Shown: positions 25,426-32,979 of the stretch, piece by piece
Layout of the letters: every line of letters starts with the position of its first letter
Numbering within the stretch: the first letter of the stretch is position 1
Assembly (NCBI GenBank): GCA_963676045.1
Contig: OY780938.1
Coordinates: 558,001-622,000 of the forward strand
Source of the DNA: Methanogranum sp963676045
Lineage (GTDB): Archaea; Thermoplasmatota; Thermoplasmata; Methanomassiliicoccales; Methanomethylophilaceae
Reading direction: 5' to 3'
DNA: 64,000 bases
Notes under the pieces: model-generated
Databases searched by the model: none
What the model was told of the DNA's origin: nothing
The model's input: only the letters and a program-made list of their open reading frames with translations
Made by a program: the position numbers and the translations under genes

Positions 25426-25646
25426 TGGTCTGCCAGAACGACGTCTCTGATTATCTCAGGGACCACAAAGGGTACCACAAGGCCTCGGACATAGCTGAAG
25501 CATTGCGTACCGATGGTCAGAGGTCCTCGAGATCCATATCATCCGAAGTCCACAAGAGATGCATGCAATTGTACGCGAAGGGCGAGGTCAGGATGGGCTA
25601 CGACGAGAGGAACAACCGTATCTTCGAGTTCAAGGGGGCGTCCTGA
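25425..25646 (+). CDS. Small winged-helix protein (MVCQ family, copy 2)
   Basis: The 73-residue product begins MVCQNDVSDYLRDHKG and repeats HKASDIAEAL and SEVHKRCMQLYAKGEV of the gene at 24797. Both copies follow a GGGGG-type site that lies inside the preceding gene. A local gene duplication is the simplest origin. Confidence 0.6.
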   Translation: MVCQNDVSDYLRDHKGYHKASDIAEALRTDGQRSSRSISSEVHKRCMQLYAKGEVRMGYDERNNRIFEFKGAS

Positions 25647-25951
25647 TGCAAAGCATCCATGTGGTACCGGATGGACCGAAGACCCTGTTGAAATTCTGCG
25701 AGAGCTATGGTAAGACCAAGAACGTGACCATATCCGATATTCAAAAGAAACACCTCAGATCGTGTCTGAAGGAAAAGGCGGAATCATCCTCATCTAATGG
25801 GATCATCACCAGGTACAACGACAATACAGACGAGTTTACACTTCTCTTCATCCTAGGTGTCGGCTACTCTGAATGCGCATTGATCACAGGAAAGCAGGCG
25901 GACAGTCTATGCCGTCTCCTGGACATGAACGAGGAAGGTGTCGCATTATGA
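25646..25951 (+). CDS. Hypothetical protein, 101 residues
   Basis: TGATG overlap with the previous gene. Contains VTISDIQKKHLRSCLKEK and a hydrophobic strand pair (FTLLFILGVGYSECALI). No membrane helix is clear. Element-specific, function unknown. Confidence 0.5.
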   Translation: MQSIHVVPDGPKTLLKFCESYGKTKNVTISDIQKKHLRSCLKEKAESSSSNGIITRYNDNTDEFTLLFILGVGYSECALITGKQADSLCRLLDMNEEGVAL

Positions 25952-26256
25952 TGCCGGCAGCCATAGACAGGACCCTCTTGGCCATGAGGATAGATCTCAG
26001 GTACTCGAGGATGAGACAGACCAAGCACAGGAAGCTTATGGCTACGAATGAGAAGTACGCGAAACTCGTGAACAATTCTTCGAAAATATCGCTCATAGCG
26101 ATGTTCGTATTGCTCTTTGGGATAGTCGCATTCAGCTCGATATCGGCAGTGCTCTACATAATACCGATTGGCGTCTCGGCGTGGATGCTGGCTGTGTCCA
26201 TGTCCATGATGAGCAAGGCGAACTACATCTACGACGATGAGGTGGTGCCGCTATGA
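25948..26256 (+). CDS. Small two-helix membrane protein
   Basis: The 102-residue protein has a basic N-terminal half (RYSRMRQTKHRKLM) followed by two hydrophobic helices (SLIAMFVLLFGIVAFSSI and LYIIPIGVSAWMLAVSMSMM). Overlaps both neighbours. A membrane protein of the element with a positively charged inner face. Confidence 0.55.
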   Translation: MMPAAIDRTLLAMRIDLRYSRMRQTKHRKLMATNEKYAKLVNNSSKISLIAMFVLLFGIVAFSSISAVLYIIPIGVSAWMLAVSMSMMSKANYIYDDEVVPL

Positions 26257-26504
26257 TCGCCGGCCTATGGTTCGCGATCAGACATAACAGGGAGGACACT
26301 GAGCTCCACTTGTTCCCTGTCGATTCTACGACCTCTGCATGCGGAAATAGGGTCAGAGGTCAGGACAATACGCGTTTCCTCTGCCACGGGCCTCCTAGCG
26401 GCCCTAGGGGTTGCGTGTGCATGGAATGTTGGACGATCTACCGCAACGATCTCATCAGGACGGAGCTCGCCGAGGCCTCGAGCACAGAGGAGGGGACTGC
26501 ATGA
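26253..26504 (+). CDS. Hypothetical protein with two Cys pairs
   Basis: The 83-residue protein has Cys residues at CGNRV, FLCHG and CVCMEC, a possible metal site. ATGA overlap upstream; the next ATG lies in its last codons after GGAGGGG. Function unknown. Confidence 0.45.
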   Translation: MIAGLWFAIRHNREDTELHLFPVDSTTSACGNRVRGQDNTRFLCHGPPSGPRGCVCMECWTIYRNDLIRTELAEASSTEEGTA

Positions 26505-26827
26505 AGGGCAACGCAATCTTCAGGATCCTGCTGCCGAGATATGCGCGCCTTGCCTATGCAGCCTACCGCAAGGACGACGGCGCCAGGTTCGCGATTATGA
26601 GGACGTCCCCGGATTTCGAGTTCCTCGTGAGGTTGATGTGCGCAACGAAGTCGCTGGCGATAGCATACGGCATCGCTGCCATGGCCGCCGCGGCGTCATC
26701 CGGAATAATGGCGTTCTTCTTCATGGTATCGACGGTGGGCTTCACTCTCCTGTACATATTCTCCGAGGACAAAGTCTACGTCGGCGTCGAGGCCTACATG
26801 GAGAAGTACGCGGAGGCGATGGCATGA
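26501..26827 (+). CDS. Small membrane protein, 108 residues
   Basis: Basic N-terminus (ILLPRYARLAYAAYRKDD) and two hydrophobic helices (about residues 49-69 and 72-88, Ala/Gly-rich). Organisation resembles the protein at 25948, so they may be distant paralogues. It is the last gene of this sub-run before a minus-strand RHH gene. Confidence 0.5.
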   Translation: MKGNAIFRILLPRYARLAYAAYRKDDGARFAIMRTSPDFEFLVRLMCATKSLAIAYGIAAMAAAASSGIMAFFFMVSTVGFTLLYIFSEDKVYVGVEAYMEKYAEAMA

Positions 26828-26930
26828 TCTTCGCGAATATCAATATTATAAAGAACATCAGCTATGCTGACTGTGAGAGAAACAAAGAGGAACCCTGTTT
26901 AAAAGTTTTAGAATTTCTACACCTAAATCA

Positions 26931-27092
26931 TCAGGGTTTCTCACCCTTGTTCTTCTCTTTGAACAAGCAATATTCTACACCGTGTGAAATGTTAGCAAAG
27001 GTATGGTCTTCTACCTTCGCTAAAAGCCAATCATACACTTCTTTGTCAATTGTAACGTTTACGCGTGGTTTATTCTCTGAACGGTTTGCCAT
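26931..27092 (-). CDS. Ribbon-helix-helix protein, 53 residues
   Basis: The ATG at 27092 is chosen because the RHH core starts right after it: PRVNVTIDKEVYDWLLAKV, then helix ISHGVEYCLF and a Lys-rich tail. Upstream in-frame codons are less protein-like. Its promoter region holds strong palindromes (27130-27166). The only minus-strand gene between 23.3 and 32.2 kb, so possibly the element's switch repressor. Confidence 0.55.
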   Translation of the reverse strand: MANRSENKPRVNVTIDKEVYDWLLAKVEDHTFANISHGVEYCLFKEKNKGEKP

Positions 27093-27129
27093 TTTATACC
27101 ATTCCATCTCATGCAATGTTATAAATATT

Positions 27130-27166
27130 AATGAGACCCAATATAGGTTCGTCTCATTCAATGAGA
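27130..27166. promoter_or_regulatory. Operator cluster TCTCATTCAATGAGA
   Basis: A perfect 15-base palindrome (7+1+7) at 27152-27166 overlaps an 8-base inverted pair AATGAGAC (27130-27137) and GTCTCATT (27151-27158). It lies between the minus-strand RHH gene (start 27092) and the plus-strand gene at 27182, the position for dual control. Confidence 0.6.
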
Positions 27167-27181
27167 TAGGTGTAGAAAACC

Positions 27182-27388
27182 ATGATACAAGACAATCAAT
27201 CAGCGCAAGCGCTGAAGATGATGAGAGGGGACACGATCTCCTTCAATGCCACGGACAGGAAGAACAACGTCGTAACCGCTCAGATCAGGATAACCTGGGA
27301 GTATTCCCCATCCGTATCGGATTCCATCAGGGAAATGATAGACTCGAATCTATCAGACCTCGCGAAGGAAATAGAGAGTCTGATGTGA
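27182..27388 (+). CDS. Hypothetical protein, 68 residues
   Basis: First plus-strand gene after the 27130-27166 operator. Small beta-rich protein (DTISFNATDRKNNVVTAQI) with a helical acidic end (LSDLAKEIESLM). No family recognised; likely controlled by the neighbouring RHH regulator. Confidence 0.5.
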   Translation: MIQDNQSAQALKMMRGDTISFNATDRKNNVVTAQIRITWEYSPSVSDSIREMIDSNLSDLAKEIESLM

Positions 27389-27398
27389 GGTGTTTCGC

Positions 27399-27560
27399 AT
27401 GATCACAACAGACAGGATAATCGTAGATCTGAAGACATGCAGCATGACATTGACGCAGGCCCTCAAGACGATCGAGAAGGAAAGCAGAGCCAACCCGAAT
27501 GAGGACATCTTCCTGGATGGGGATGCCCACGCGATCGTCGGAAGGAGGCACGCATCATGA
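27399..27560 (+). CDS. Hypothetical protein, 53 residues
   Basis: ATG at 27399 with GAGGTG upstream; the stop overlaps the next ATG (ATGA). Helical, acidic and soluble, with TLTQALKTIEKES in the middle. Coupled position supports a real gene; function unknown. Confidence 0.45.
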   Translation: MITTDRIIVDLKTCSMTLTQALKTIEKESRANPNEDIFLDGDAHAIVGRRHAS

Positions 27561-27733
27561 GCGCAGAGGAAGGAGCCGTAAGGTCTACTAAACGCTTAAG
27601 CCGCAGCTGCAGAGTTTGTGGCTGCACGCAGGATATGGCGTGCATGACACCAGAAGGCCCATGTTACTGGGTAGAATACGATCTATGCAGCGCATGCATA
27701 TCCAAGAAGACCAAAAAGGACGGTGGTCTGTGA
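27557..27733 (+). CDS. Small phage-type zinc-finger protein
   Basis: The 58-residue protein contains CRVCGCTQDMAC, then GPCYWVEYDLCSAC. This C-x2-C-x-C spacing followed by 'CYWVE.DLCSAC' is a small zinc domain often seen in phage and mobile-element proteins. Probably nucleic-acid or protein binding. Overlaps both neighbours. Confidence 0.6.
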   Translation: MSAEEGAVRSTKRLSRSCRVCGCTQDMACMTPEGPCYWVEYDLCSACISKKTKKDGGL

Positions 27734-28083
27734 TGTCCTATTGTAATGGTCTAACAATGATACTCGCTGAACACATTGTCTCGAAGGATTGGGATTATTT
27801 CATAAGAAGAACTAAAATACTATCTTCGCCAAAGAACAACCAGTATAGCGGAAGAAGAAGGAACATTGTGAACGTCTGCGGACTGTTCGAGATCTTATTG
27901 AGAGATGGACAGGACGGCAAGCCTGACCGCACCGGTGCCAGCGGATATTCAGTATGGTCAAATGATTTTAGATCCAAGGATGTGCCCTCGGAAATAGTAG
28001 ATCATGAAGGTTCTAAATTCCTTCAGAGGAGGGATTCGGAGACTATAATCCTCTATCTAATAAAAGATGGTGGTCAGCAATGA
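27733..28083 (+). CDS. Hypothetical protein, 116 residues
   Basis: Start inside TGATG after GGTGGTCTG. Basic middle (FIRRTKILSSPKNN) and polar C-terminal half; no signal or membrane segment. Ends in a four-base overlap with the C2H2 gene. Function unknown. Confidence 0.5.
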   Translation: MSYCNGLTMILAEHIVSKDWDYFIRRTKILSSPKNNQYSGRRRNIVNVCGLFEILLRDGQDGKPDRTGASGYSVWSNDFRSKDVPSEIVDHEGSKFLQRRDSETIILYLIKDGGQQ

Positions 28084-28619
28084 CCGACGAAATCAAGGTC
28101 AATGTCGAGAAAAGAAATATTGAATTCTATCGTTGTCCAGTTTGCGAGAAAACGTTCACTGAGTTCAAAGAAATGACAAGACATCTCGTGGAACATACTC
28201 GCCTTTCACAGGAAACTGAGGATTTCGAGACATATACTTGTCCATGCGGATGTAAATTCAATAGTAAAAAAGATGCTGAATATCACATAGAGCTCAACTC
28301 TAAACTCTGCGGATATTACTATAGCAAAAGAGAAGACAGGGATGAAACCCTTCTTCATATTAGCCATGTATTTAGTGATTCTTGGGAAGGATATGATCTC
28401 ATCGTGCGTCCATACAATGTGTGTATGCGCGGTGGTACTACTTTCAGGTTTTCTGATTATCTGGAGCGTGCAAATAGCAATGCGAAGATAGATAGACGTA
28501 TAGAGACTAGATTCAACAAAATATCCGAAGAAAAATTTAAAAAATTGTTCTCAGAAATGTTAGAAAAAGCACTCGATCAGATCATCGATTTTAAAAGCGA
28601 AAAGGGGGCAAGCTTGTGA
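28080..28619 (+). CDS. Two-finger C2H2-type zinc protein
   Basis: The 179-residue protein has CPVCEKTFTEFKEMTRHLVEH (about residues 20-40) and CPCGCKFNSKKDAEYHIEL (about 55-73), both C2H2-like. A helical charged C-terminal domain follows (KISEEKFKKLFSEMLEKAL). Such proteins are frequent in archaeal viruses and plasmids as transcription factors. Target unknown. Confidence 0.6.
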   Translation: MTDEIKVNVEKRNIEFYRCPVCEKTFTEFKEMTRHLVEHTRLSQETEDFETYTCPCGCKFNSKKDAEYHIELNSKLCGYYYSKREDRDETLLHISHVFSDSWEGYDLIVRPYNVCMRGGTTFRFSDYLERANSNAKIDRRIETRFNKISEEKFKKLFSEMLEKALDQIIDFKSEKGASL

Positions 28620-28777
28620 AGGTCTATATCTGCCCCATGTGCAACGCAACACTGACCAAGATCGGCGACAAGAGGAAGGGCAAATGCGAAGATTGCGTCT
28701 CCAAGCACTGGCTTAAGAGATGCTATACTGCAGATCGCGACCCAGAACCCAACTGCATAGAGAAGGTGGCGCCATGA
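28616..28777 (+). CDS. Small zinc-knuckle protein, 53 residues
   Basis: GTG start overlapping the previous stop. Cys pairs CPMC and CEDC about 17 residues apart give a treble-clef or ribbon-like site, followed by a basic segment (SKHWLKRC). Overlaps the next ATG by four bases. Confidence 0.5.
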   Translation: MKVYICPMCNATLTKIGDKRKGKCEDCVSKHWLKRCYTADRDPEPNCIEKVAP

Positions 28778-28911
28778 CCGTTAGACCATGCACCAGGTGC
28801 GGTTCACGTCTGACCATCTACACAGGATCCAACGGTTCGAGTCAATATTACAAATGCGAACAATGCAACCACAGCTTCTACATCATGCCAATATCGAAGG
28901 TGGTCTCATGA
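28774..28911 (+). CDS. Zinc-ribbon protein, 45 residues
   Basis: CTRCGSRL and CEQCNHSF flank a short beta turn, the classic zinc ribbon. Nearly the whole protein is this domain. Start and stop overlap the neighbours by four bases each. Likely a DNA/RNA-binding accessory. Confidence 0.55.
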   Translation: MTVRPCTRCGSRLTIYTGSNGSSQYYKCEQCNHSFYIMPISKVVS

Positions 28912-29156
28912 TACCGATCACCGAGGAAAGGCGGGCAGAGGCCTCGAGAGTGGCGAAGAAACTCTTCGCGGACATGCAATATGATGGTGCATACGAGTAT
29001 GCGAAGATGAAAATCGCAGAGGTCAGCAATTATGCGAATAAGGTCTTCTGGATGCTAGTGAGGCAGGATATCAGGGAACTGAAATATCCAAAATCATCAG
29101 CAGAACTTAAGTACAGGCCGATCGCAGGACAATCGAAATTGGAGGAGATCCTGTGA
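28908..29156 (+). CDS. Hypothetical helical protein, 82 residues
   Basis: ATGA overlap with the zinc-ribbon gene. Helical and charged (EERRAEASRVAKKLFADM), followed by a basic end. No metal site or membrane helix. Function unknown. Confidence 0.5.
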   Translation: MIPITEERRAEASRVAKKLFADMQYDGAYEYAKMKIAEVSNYANKVFWMLVRQDIRELKYPKSSAELKYRPIAGQSKLEEIL

Positions 29157-29650
29157 GCGACTATTACACCATAAAAGTCAAAATCTTAGAGCTCCCTCAC
29201 TTCAAATTCAAAGTGCCTTATTGTTGCCATCTAAATGTACGCGAAGATTCAATGATCTCGATTTCAGACAAATCTAACGACATAGAATACAAAAATTGTA
29301 TCGATGTGTTCGACCTGCTATCGAGATTCGACGACGATTGCCAATATTGTTCCAATAGTGTAGAGGACAGCGAGTCCTGCAAGAGATTCATGAAAAAATA
29401 CCTGATAAAAAAGGAGTCTCCAGATGAAAATTACGATATACGCGGAACGACGGTCGACGATCAGATAGATCTGCGGTTACTCCAAGACAAATGCGAATGT
29501 AAGATAGATCGCATCAAAACTTTTGGCTGCACAGCTTGCCCATTCTGTGTTGATGGGGAATGCCTCAGATCTCTCGAGTCTTTGAAGCTAGATGATACCG
29601 ACGACATCCATGAGGATTGTCCTCTGAAACTCAAGAGGCGGATTCAATGA
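29153..29650 (+). CDS. Cysteine-rich protein, 165 residues
   Basis: GTG start overlapping the previous stop. Cysteines cluster in two blocks, CQYCSNSVEDSESC (about residues 62-75) and CECKIDR...CTACPFCVDGEC (about 109-135), suggesting two metal sites. N-terminal third is beta-rich. No family recognised. Confidence 0.5.
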   Translation: MSDYYTIKVKILELPHFKFKVPYCCHLNVREDSMISISDKSNDIEYKNCIDVFDLLSRFDDDCQYCSNSVEDSESCKRFMKKYLIKKESPDENYDIRGTTVDDQIDLRLLQDKCECKIDRIKTFGCTACPFCVDGECLRSLESLKLDDTDDIHEDCPLKLKRRIQ

Positions 29651-29862
29651 GGGACGTATCGTATTCCTTCACTCTCGAGTTCCATTATGATGTGCCCTCG
29701 GAATGCAGAGCCGCCATGCTCGAGGAGCTCAGAAAGGAGGGCATCGAGGACTCCGATATCACATCATTGGGGATGATCGTCGAGATCAGGGTGCCTTCTG
29801 ATCAATCCGATATCGTGAAGAATTGGATCAAGAAATACAGTGACGAGCTCGGGGTGATCTGA
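29647..29862 (+). CDS. Hypothetical protein, 71 residues
   Basis: ATG in a four-base overlap. Pattern strand-helix-strand-helix (SFTLEFHYDV, AAMLEELRKEG, MIVEIRVP, IVKNWIKKY) suggests a small ferredoxin-like fold. No family recognised. Confidence 0.5.
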   Translation: MRDVSYSFTLEFHYDVPSECRAAMLEELRKEGIEDSDITSLGMIVEIRVPSDQSDIVKNWIKKYSDELGVI

Positions 29863-30527
29863 TGGCCGTTCCTGAATGGTTCGACAAAAGATGCTCGGAT
29901 TGCGAATGGTGTGGAGAATCCGAACGCATGGAATTGATGGATGGCATCATCCAAAAAACCGGTGTACGCGTCTGCAGCATAAAGGGCATAGATCGCGAAC
30001 CAGAGAGCATGTCATGCAAATCGTACAAGAATGGCACTCGGTCTCCGGTTCCACATGTCACCGTGATACCGTGGAACAATAAATCCATACATCTGATCTC
30101 AGACATAGCAAGGGCCCATTTCATTGAAGCTGGCCTTACATACGATGACATAGGATCGAGAGAATGGTATCTACTAAGGAATATGGTAGAGGATGAGCTG
30201 ATCGACTTCGTATTCTATGCTGAAGCTGACGTGATACAGAGACTTTACGTCGATGATAAGAGTTCAAGGAAACACAAGAGCACCATGTTCATTCCCGATG
30301 AAAAAGGCGGAACGAAATTCTCTCAGATATTGGTCAATGGCCCTTATTTTGAGCACAGGGAAGGCATAACCTTCAACACAGACGGATTCATAGGATTCTC
30401 CGGATGGGCCGCCACTGATAACATGGTACCATTCGTCAACGCATTCCACAAGTGGCTGAACACGATAAGGCCTGAATTCACGAAGTACTTGAATGAGTCT
30501 TCCTGGAGTCTGGAGGCCAGATCATGA
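29862..30527 (+). CDS. Hypothetical protein with N-terminal Cys cluster
   Basis: The 221-residue protein has CSDCEWC near residue 11 and CSIKG...C near 38-52, a probable metal-binding head. A larger alpha/beta domain follows with FNTDGFIGFSGWAATDN. It starts one base inside the previous stop. No family recognised; one of the larger products of this run. Confidence 0.5.
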   Translation: MAVPEWFDKRCSDCEWCGESERMELMDGIIQKTGVRVCSIKGIDREPESMSCKSYKNGTRSPVPHVTVIPWNNKSIHLISDIARAHFIEAGLTYDDIGSREWYLLRNMVEDELIDFVFYAEADVIQRLYVDDKSSRKHKSTMFIPDEKGGTKFSQILVNGPYFEHREGITFNTDGFIGFSGWAATDNMVPFVNAFHKWLNTIRPEFTKYLNESSWSLEARS

Positions 30528-30724
30528 ATCAGATGGAATGCCTCGAGTACATCCGCCAGAATCCATTGTGCACAGTACCGGATTACGTCGATTCCTGCAA
30601 TGCCCCCTCATGGGAAAGGACCAACCTCAGGACCAATTTCGCGACCAAATGCAAAGCATTGGAAAAGGCGGGATTAGTAGAGAAGGTCAGAGAGGGCAAA
30701 GTCGTCAGATGGAGGGCATTGTAA
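30524..30724 (+). CDS. Small winged-helix protein, 66 residues
   Basis: MECLEYIRQNPLCTVPDYVD then LRTNFATKCKALEKAGLVEKV and wing KVVRWRAL form a minimal winged helix. Four-base overlap upstream. Similar in plan to, but not clearly a copy of, the MVCQ proteins. Confidence 0.5.
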   Translation: MNQMECLEYIRQNPLCTVPDYVDSCNAPSWERTNLRTNFATKCKALEKAGLVEKVREGKVVRWRAL

Positions 30725-30967
30725 ATGGTCAGCCAGGACGAGGTAATCGATTATGTCAGGCAAGTTGAACAGCCTGTAACGATCAAGGACATAGCGATAG
30801 GTCTCAAGATGCCTTGGAATGAATCGACGAGACGCGTCATCGCCCAGAAGGTGAACGCCAGCTGCAGATACAGGATATTGATCGTCGTGAACCCCGCAGC
30901 AAGGAAGATCGAAGTAACGTTGAACCCTGAAGAAAAAGACAACGAGCATAACAAGAGGATGGGATGA
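30725..30967 (+). CDS. Small winged-helix protein (MVCQ-related)
   Basis: The 80-residue product starts MVSQDEVIDYVRQVEQP, recalling MVCQxDV of the genes at 24797 and 25425. A helix-turn-helix (TIKDIAIGLKMPWNESTRRV) and a strand-rich end follow. Starts right after the previous TAA. Confidence 0.5.
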   Translation: MVSQDEVIDYVRQVEQPVTIKDIAIGLKMPWNESTRRVIAQKVNASCRYRILIVVNPAARKIEVTLNPEEKDNEHNKRMG

Positions 30968-31182
30968 TGGACAGATATGATGATGTGATCGCACTGTGCC
31001 GTTCCGAGGGCATACCGACAGAAGGCTGGAGGATATACCTGGAAAGCTCGGACAGCGTCATATACAAAAGAGTGGACAGGGGGATAATAACACATACCGC
31101 CTACTGCTCGGAGAACATTAAGATCTACAGCGAGAGGCCTTTCAACATGGTACCGCTGGCTGTTAAGAAGGCGGTAGCTTGA
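30964..31182 (+). CDS. Hypothetical protein, LCRxxGIPTxGW family
   Basis: The 72-residue protein contains LCRSEGIPTEGW, matching the start of the 99-residue product at 22813. Last gene before the integrase; its final codons carry AAGGCGGTAG, the likely ribosome-binding site for the integrase. Confidence 0.5.
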   Translation: MMDRYDDVIALCRSEGIPTEGWRIYLESSDSVIYKRVDRGIITHTAYCSENIKIYSERPFNMVPLAVKKAVA

Positions 31183-32210
31183 GCAAATTCATGGAAGCGG
31201 TGGATGAATTCCTCGAGGACTACAGTCAGGTTTACGCGCAAAGCACATGCGGCGAACGCAGGAAACAGTATGTCAGGCTGAACAAGGTGATCAACGGACT
31301 CTATTCGAATGAGATGATCTCGTCCGATGACCCCAAACAGTGGACGCCGGATGATGCCAAGGTCATATCCGCAAAGATACGCGGCAAGAAGACCTACTCG
31401 AGCAACTACGCCGGTCGGCTCCAGGGCTCCATGAACGTGATGTGCAAGTACCATCTCAACCGCTGCTTCGAGGATGCGAAATGCCGTTATCCCCTGCTGT
31501 TCCCGAAGAAGAAGGAGGTTAGGGTACCGGTGCTCTCGAAGGAGGAATTCGAGATCATCATGAGGTACTGCCTCAGGGAAGGCCAGAGCTTCAACGAGAT
31601 GAAGATGTCCGCAGCTGTGACCCTTGCAATATGCGCAGGCCTCCGCCCACAGGAAGTGCAATACATGCGCGCCGAGAACATCGACCTGTTCAGCCTTGTC
31701 ATCAACCTCCAGCACGTGAAGGGACAGGACAGCTACGGGATACAGAGGAGGGTGCCGATGCATCCTTTGTCCGAGATAATCATATCGAGGTACATCTCCG
31801 AGTTCAGGTCCAGAGGATACTCCGGATACCTCTTCCAATACAAGGGGGAGCCGATCAGCGACAACACGCTCAGGTCATACATCTACGACATAGGCCATGG
31901 CTGCGGGATCGTGTTCTCGATCACGAAATGCCGCGCGACGTGGGGGCAGCTGCTGATAGACATGGGCATCAGGGACGAGGTCGTCTCCGTCCTCATGGGC
32001 CATTCCTCCACGGCGGTGACCAACAAATATTATGCGAGGACGCGCGAGAACATGGCCATCGACACCGTCAGGACGGCATGGGACACCCCCCAACTGTTAT
32101 CTCCGCGCGACAACAGCCAGACAGTTTACGAAAATAGTGAGAATGGCGAGCAGGAAGGGATTCGAACCCTCGGCTTGCAGCTTAGGAGGCTGCCGCCATA
32201 TCCAGACTAG
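31179..32210 (+). CDS. Tyrosine recombinase (integrase)
   Basis: TTG start overlapping the previous stop; 343 residues (an ATG at 31191 is an alternative). An N-terminal core-binding domain is followed by the catalytic domain: AGLRPQE (first Arg, about residue 155), KCRATWGQ (second Arg, Lys in place of the usual His), MGHSSTAVTNKYYAR (His and nucleophilic Tyr near 282). The last 20 or so codons run through the 3' half of the tRNA-Arg gene and stop at TAG inside it, so the attachment site lies at the gene's 3' end. It inserts and excises the element. TAG is used as stop here only because the tRNA supplies it. Confidence 0.9.
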   Translation: MSKFMEAVDEFLEDYSQVYAQSTCGERRKQYVRLNKVINGLYSNEMISSDDPKQWTPDDAKVISAKIRGKKTYSSNYAGRLQGSMNVMCKYHLNRCFEDAKCRYPLLFPKKKEVRVPVLSKEEFEIIMRYCLREGQSFNEMKMSAAVTLAICAGLRPQEVQYMRAENIDLFSLVINLQHVKGQDSYGIQRRVPMHPLSEIIISRYISEFRSRGYSGYLFQYKGEPISDNTLRSYIYDIGHGCGIVFSITKCRATWGQLLIDMGIRDEVVSVLMGHSSTAVTNKYYARTRENMAIDTVRTAWDTPQLLSPRDNSQTVYENSENGEQEGIRTLGLQLRRLPPYPD

Positions 32211-32223
32211 GCCACCTGCCCGC
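32146..32223 (-). tRNA. tRNA-Arg(CCT), probable attachment site
   Basis: The minus strand folds as a complete tRNA: acceptor GCGGGCA/TGCTCGC, anticodon stem GCAGC/GCTGC with loop CTCCTAA (anticodon CCT), T loop GTTCGAATC. CCA is not encoded. Its 3' half overlaps the integrase 3' end, as in elements that integrate into tRNA genes and restore the tRNA. The complementary partial copy expected at the far end of the element was not found here. Confidence 0.9.
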
Positions 32224-32298
32224 GTGTATCTGAGGCTAAAAGTTTATTGGATAAAAGGTTTATGGATGGGACTCGGTGATGACTCACCGATTTCCTGT

Positions 32299-32979
32299 TC
32301 ATTTCTTGGCTACGGACCAGATCTCGATGAACTCTACGGTGTCGACACTGAATGCCTCACGGAGTTCCGAGACGATCTTGAACCTTGCGACTGGCCATTC
32401 CTGGTGGAACTTGGTTACCTCGGGAAGTGTTACCACTACCTTGTCGCCGGGGAATGCGAACTCGAATCCTGCTGCATCGCCGAAATTGAGCTCTATGATT
32501 GCCTTTGCCTTCTCGATCTGATCCTCGATTATCTCGGTGACCGTTATCTTGTAGAGGAGGTCGTGTCCTGCGAGGGGGTTGTTGAAGTCCACCTTCACAC
32601 GTCCCGCTCCTGCGGACATGACGATACCTGATTTGTTGCCGAGGGTCACCTGGAGTCCTGGGTATGGGTTGATCTCCTGCTTGTAGAAGTCCCTGATCGG
32701 GTAGACCTCTATGAGCTTGGGATTCTTCACACCTGCGGCTTCCTCGCATGGGACGGGGACCTCGATCTCCTTCCCTACCTCTGCGGCCTCAAGGGCCTTC
32801 TCAAGTGCTGGGAAGAGCTTCTTGGATCCGACGACGTATGCCATCGGTGCGTAGTGGTATTTCTCGTTGTATATTCCTGCATCCTTTGCGACCTGCTCAA
32901 CGGTAGTGTCGTACAATCTCTCTGAGTCTGCGAAGTATGCTTTGTAGTCCATGCGGATCATTTTCTTAACGTCTGCCAT
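32299..32979 (-). CDS. FKBP-type peptidyl-prolyl isomerase (SlyD-like)
   Basis: From ATG 32979 the protein has 226 residues. VDFNNPLAGHDLLYKITVTE is the hallmark FKBP/SlyD segment that closes the isomerase domain. A long C-terminal domain (IIELNFGDAAGFEFAFPGDK onward) and an N-terminal extension match the large archaeal FKBPs, which combine isomerase and chaperone activity in the cytoplasm. First ordinary chromosomal gene right of the element. An AT-rich promoter lies near 33035. Confidence 0.8.
   Translation of the reverse strand: MADVKKMIRMDYKAYFADSERLYDTTVEQVAKDAGIYNEKYHYAPMAYVVGSKKLFPALEKALEAAEVGKEIEVPVPCEEAAGVKNPKLIEVYPIRDFYKQEINPYPGLQVTLGNKSGIVMSAGAGRVKVDFNNPLAGHDLLYKITVTEIIEDQIEKAKAIIELNFGDAAGFEFAFPGDKVVVTLPEVTKFHQEWPVARFKIVSELREAFSVDTVEFIEIWSVAKK

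Noticed and set aside
26824..27402. A plus-strand gene starting ATGATC after the membrane protein at 26501
   Set aside because: After about 35 residues the frame lies antisense to the RHH gene and through its operator; the RHH domain on the other strand is far more convincing.
1..32210. Tailed-phage (head-tail) provirus
   Set aside because: No terminase, portal, major capsid, tape-measure or tail-fibre pattern could be recognised among the element's genes.
32223..32640. Plus-strand frame continuing past the integrase through the tRNA and the FKBP gene
   Set aside because: It is a shadow of the tRNA and of the FKBP gene, which has clear family motifs on the minus strand.
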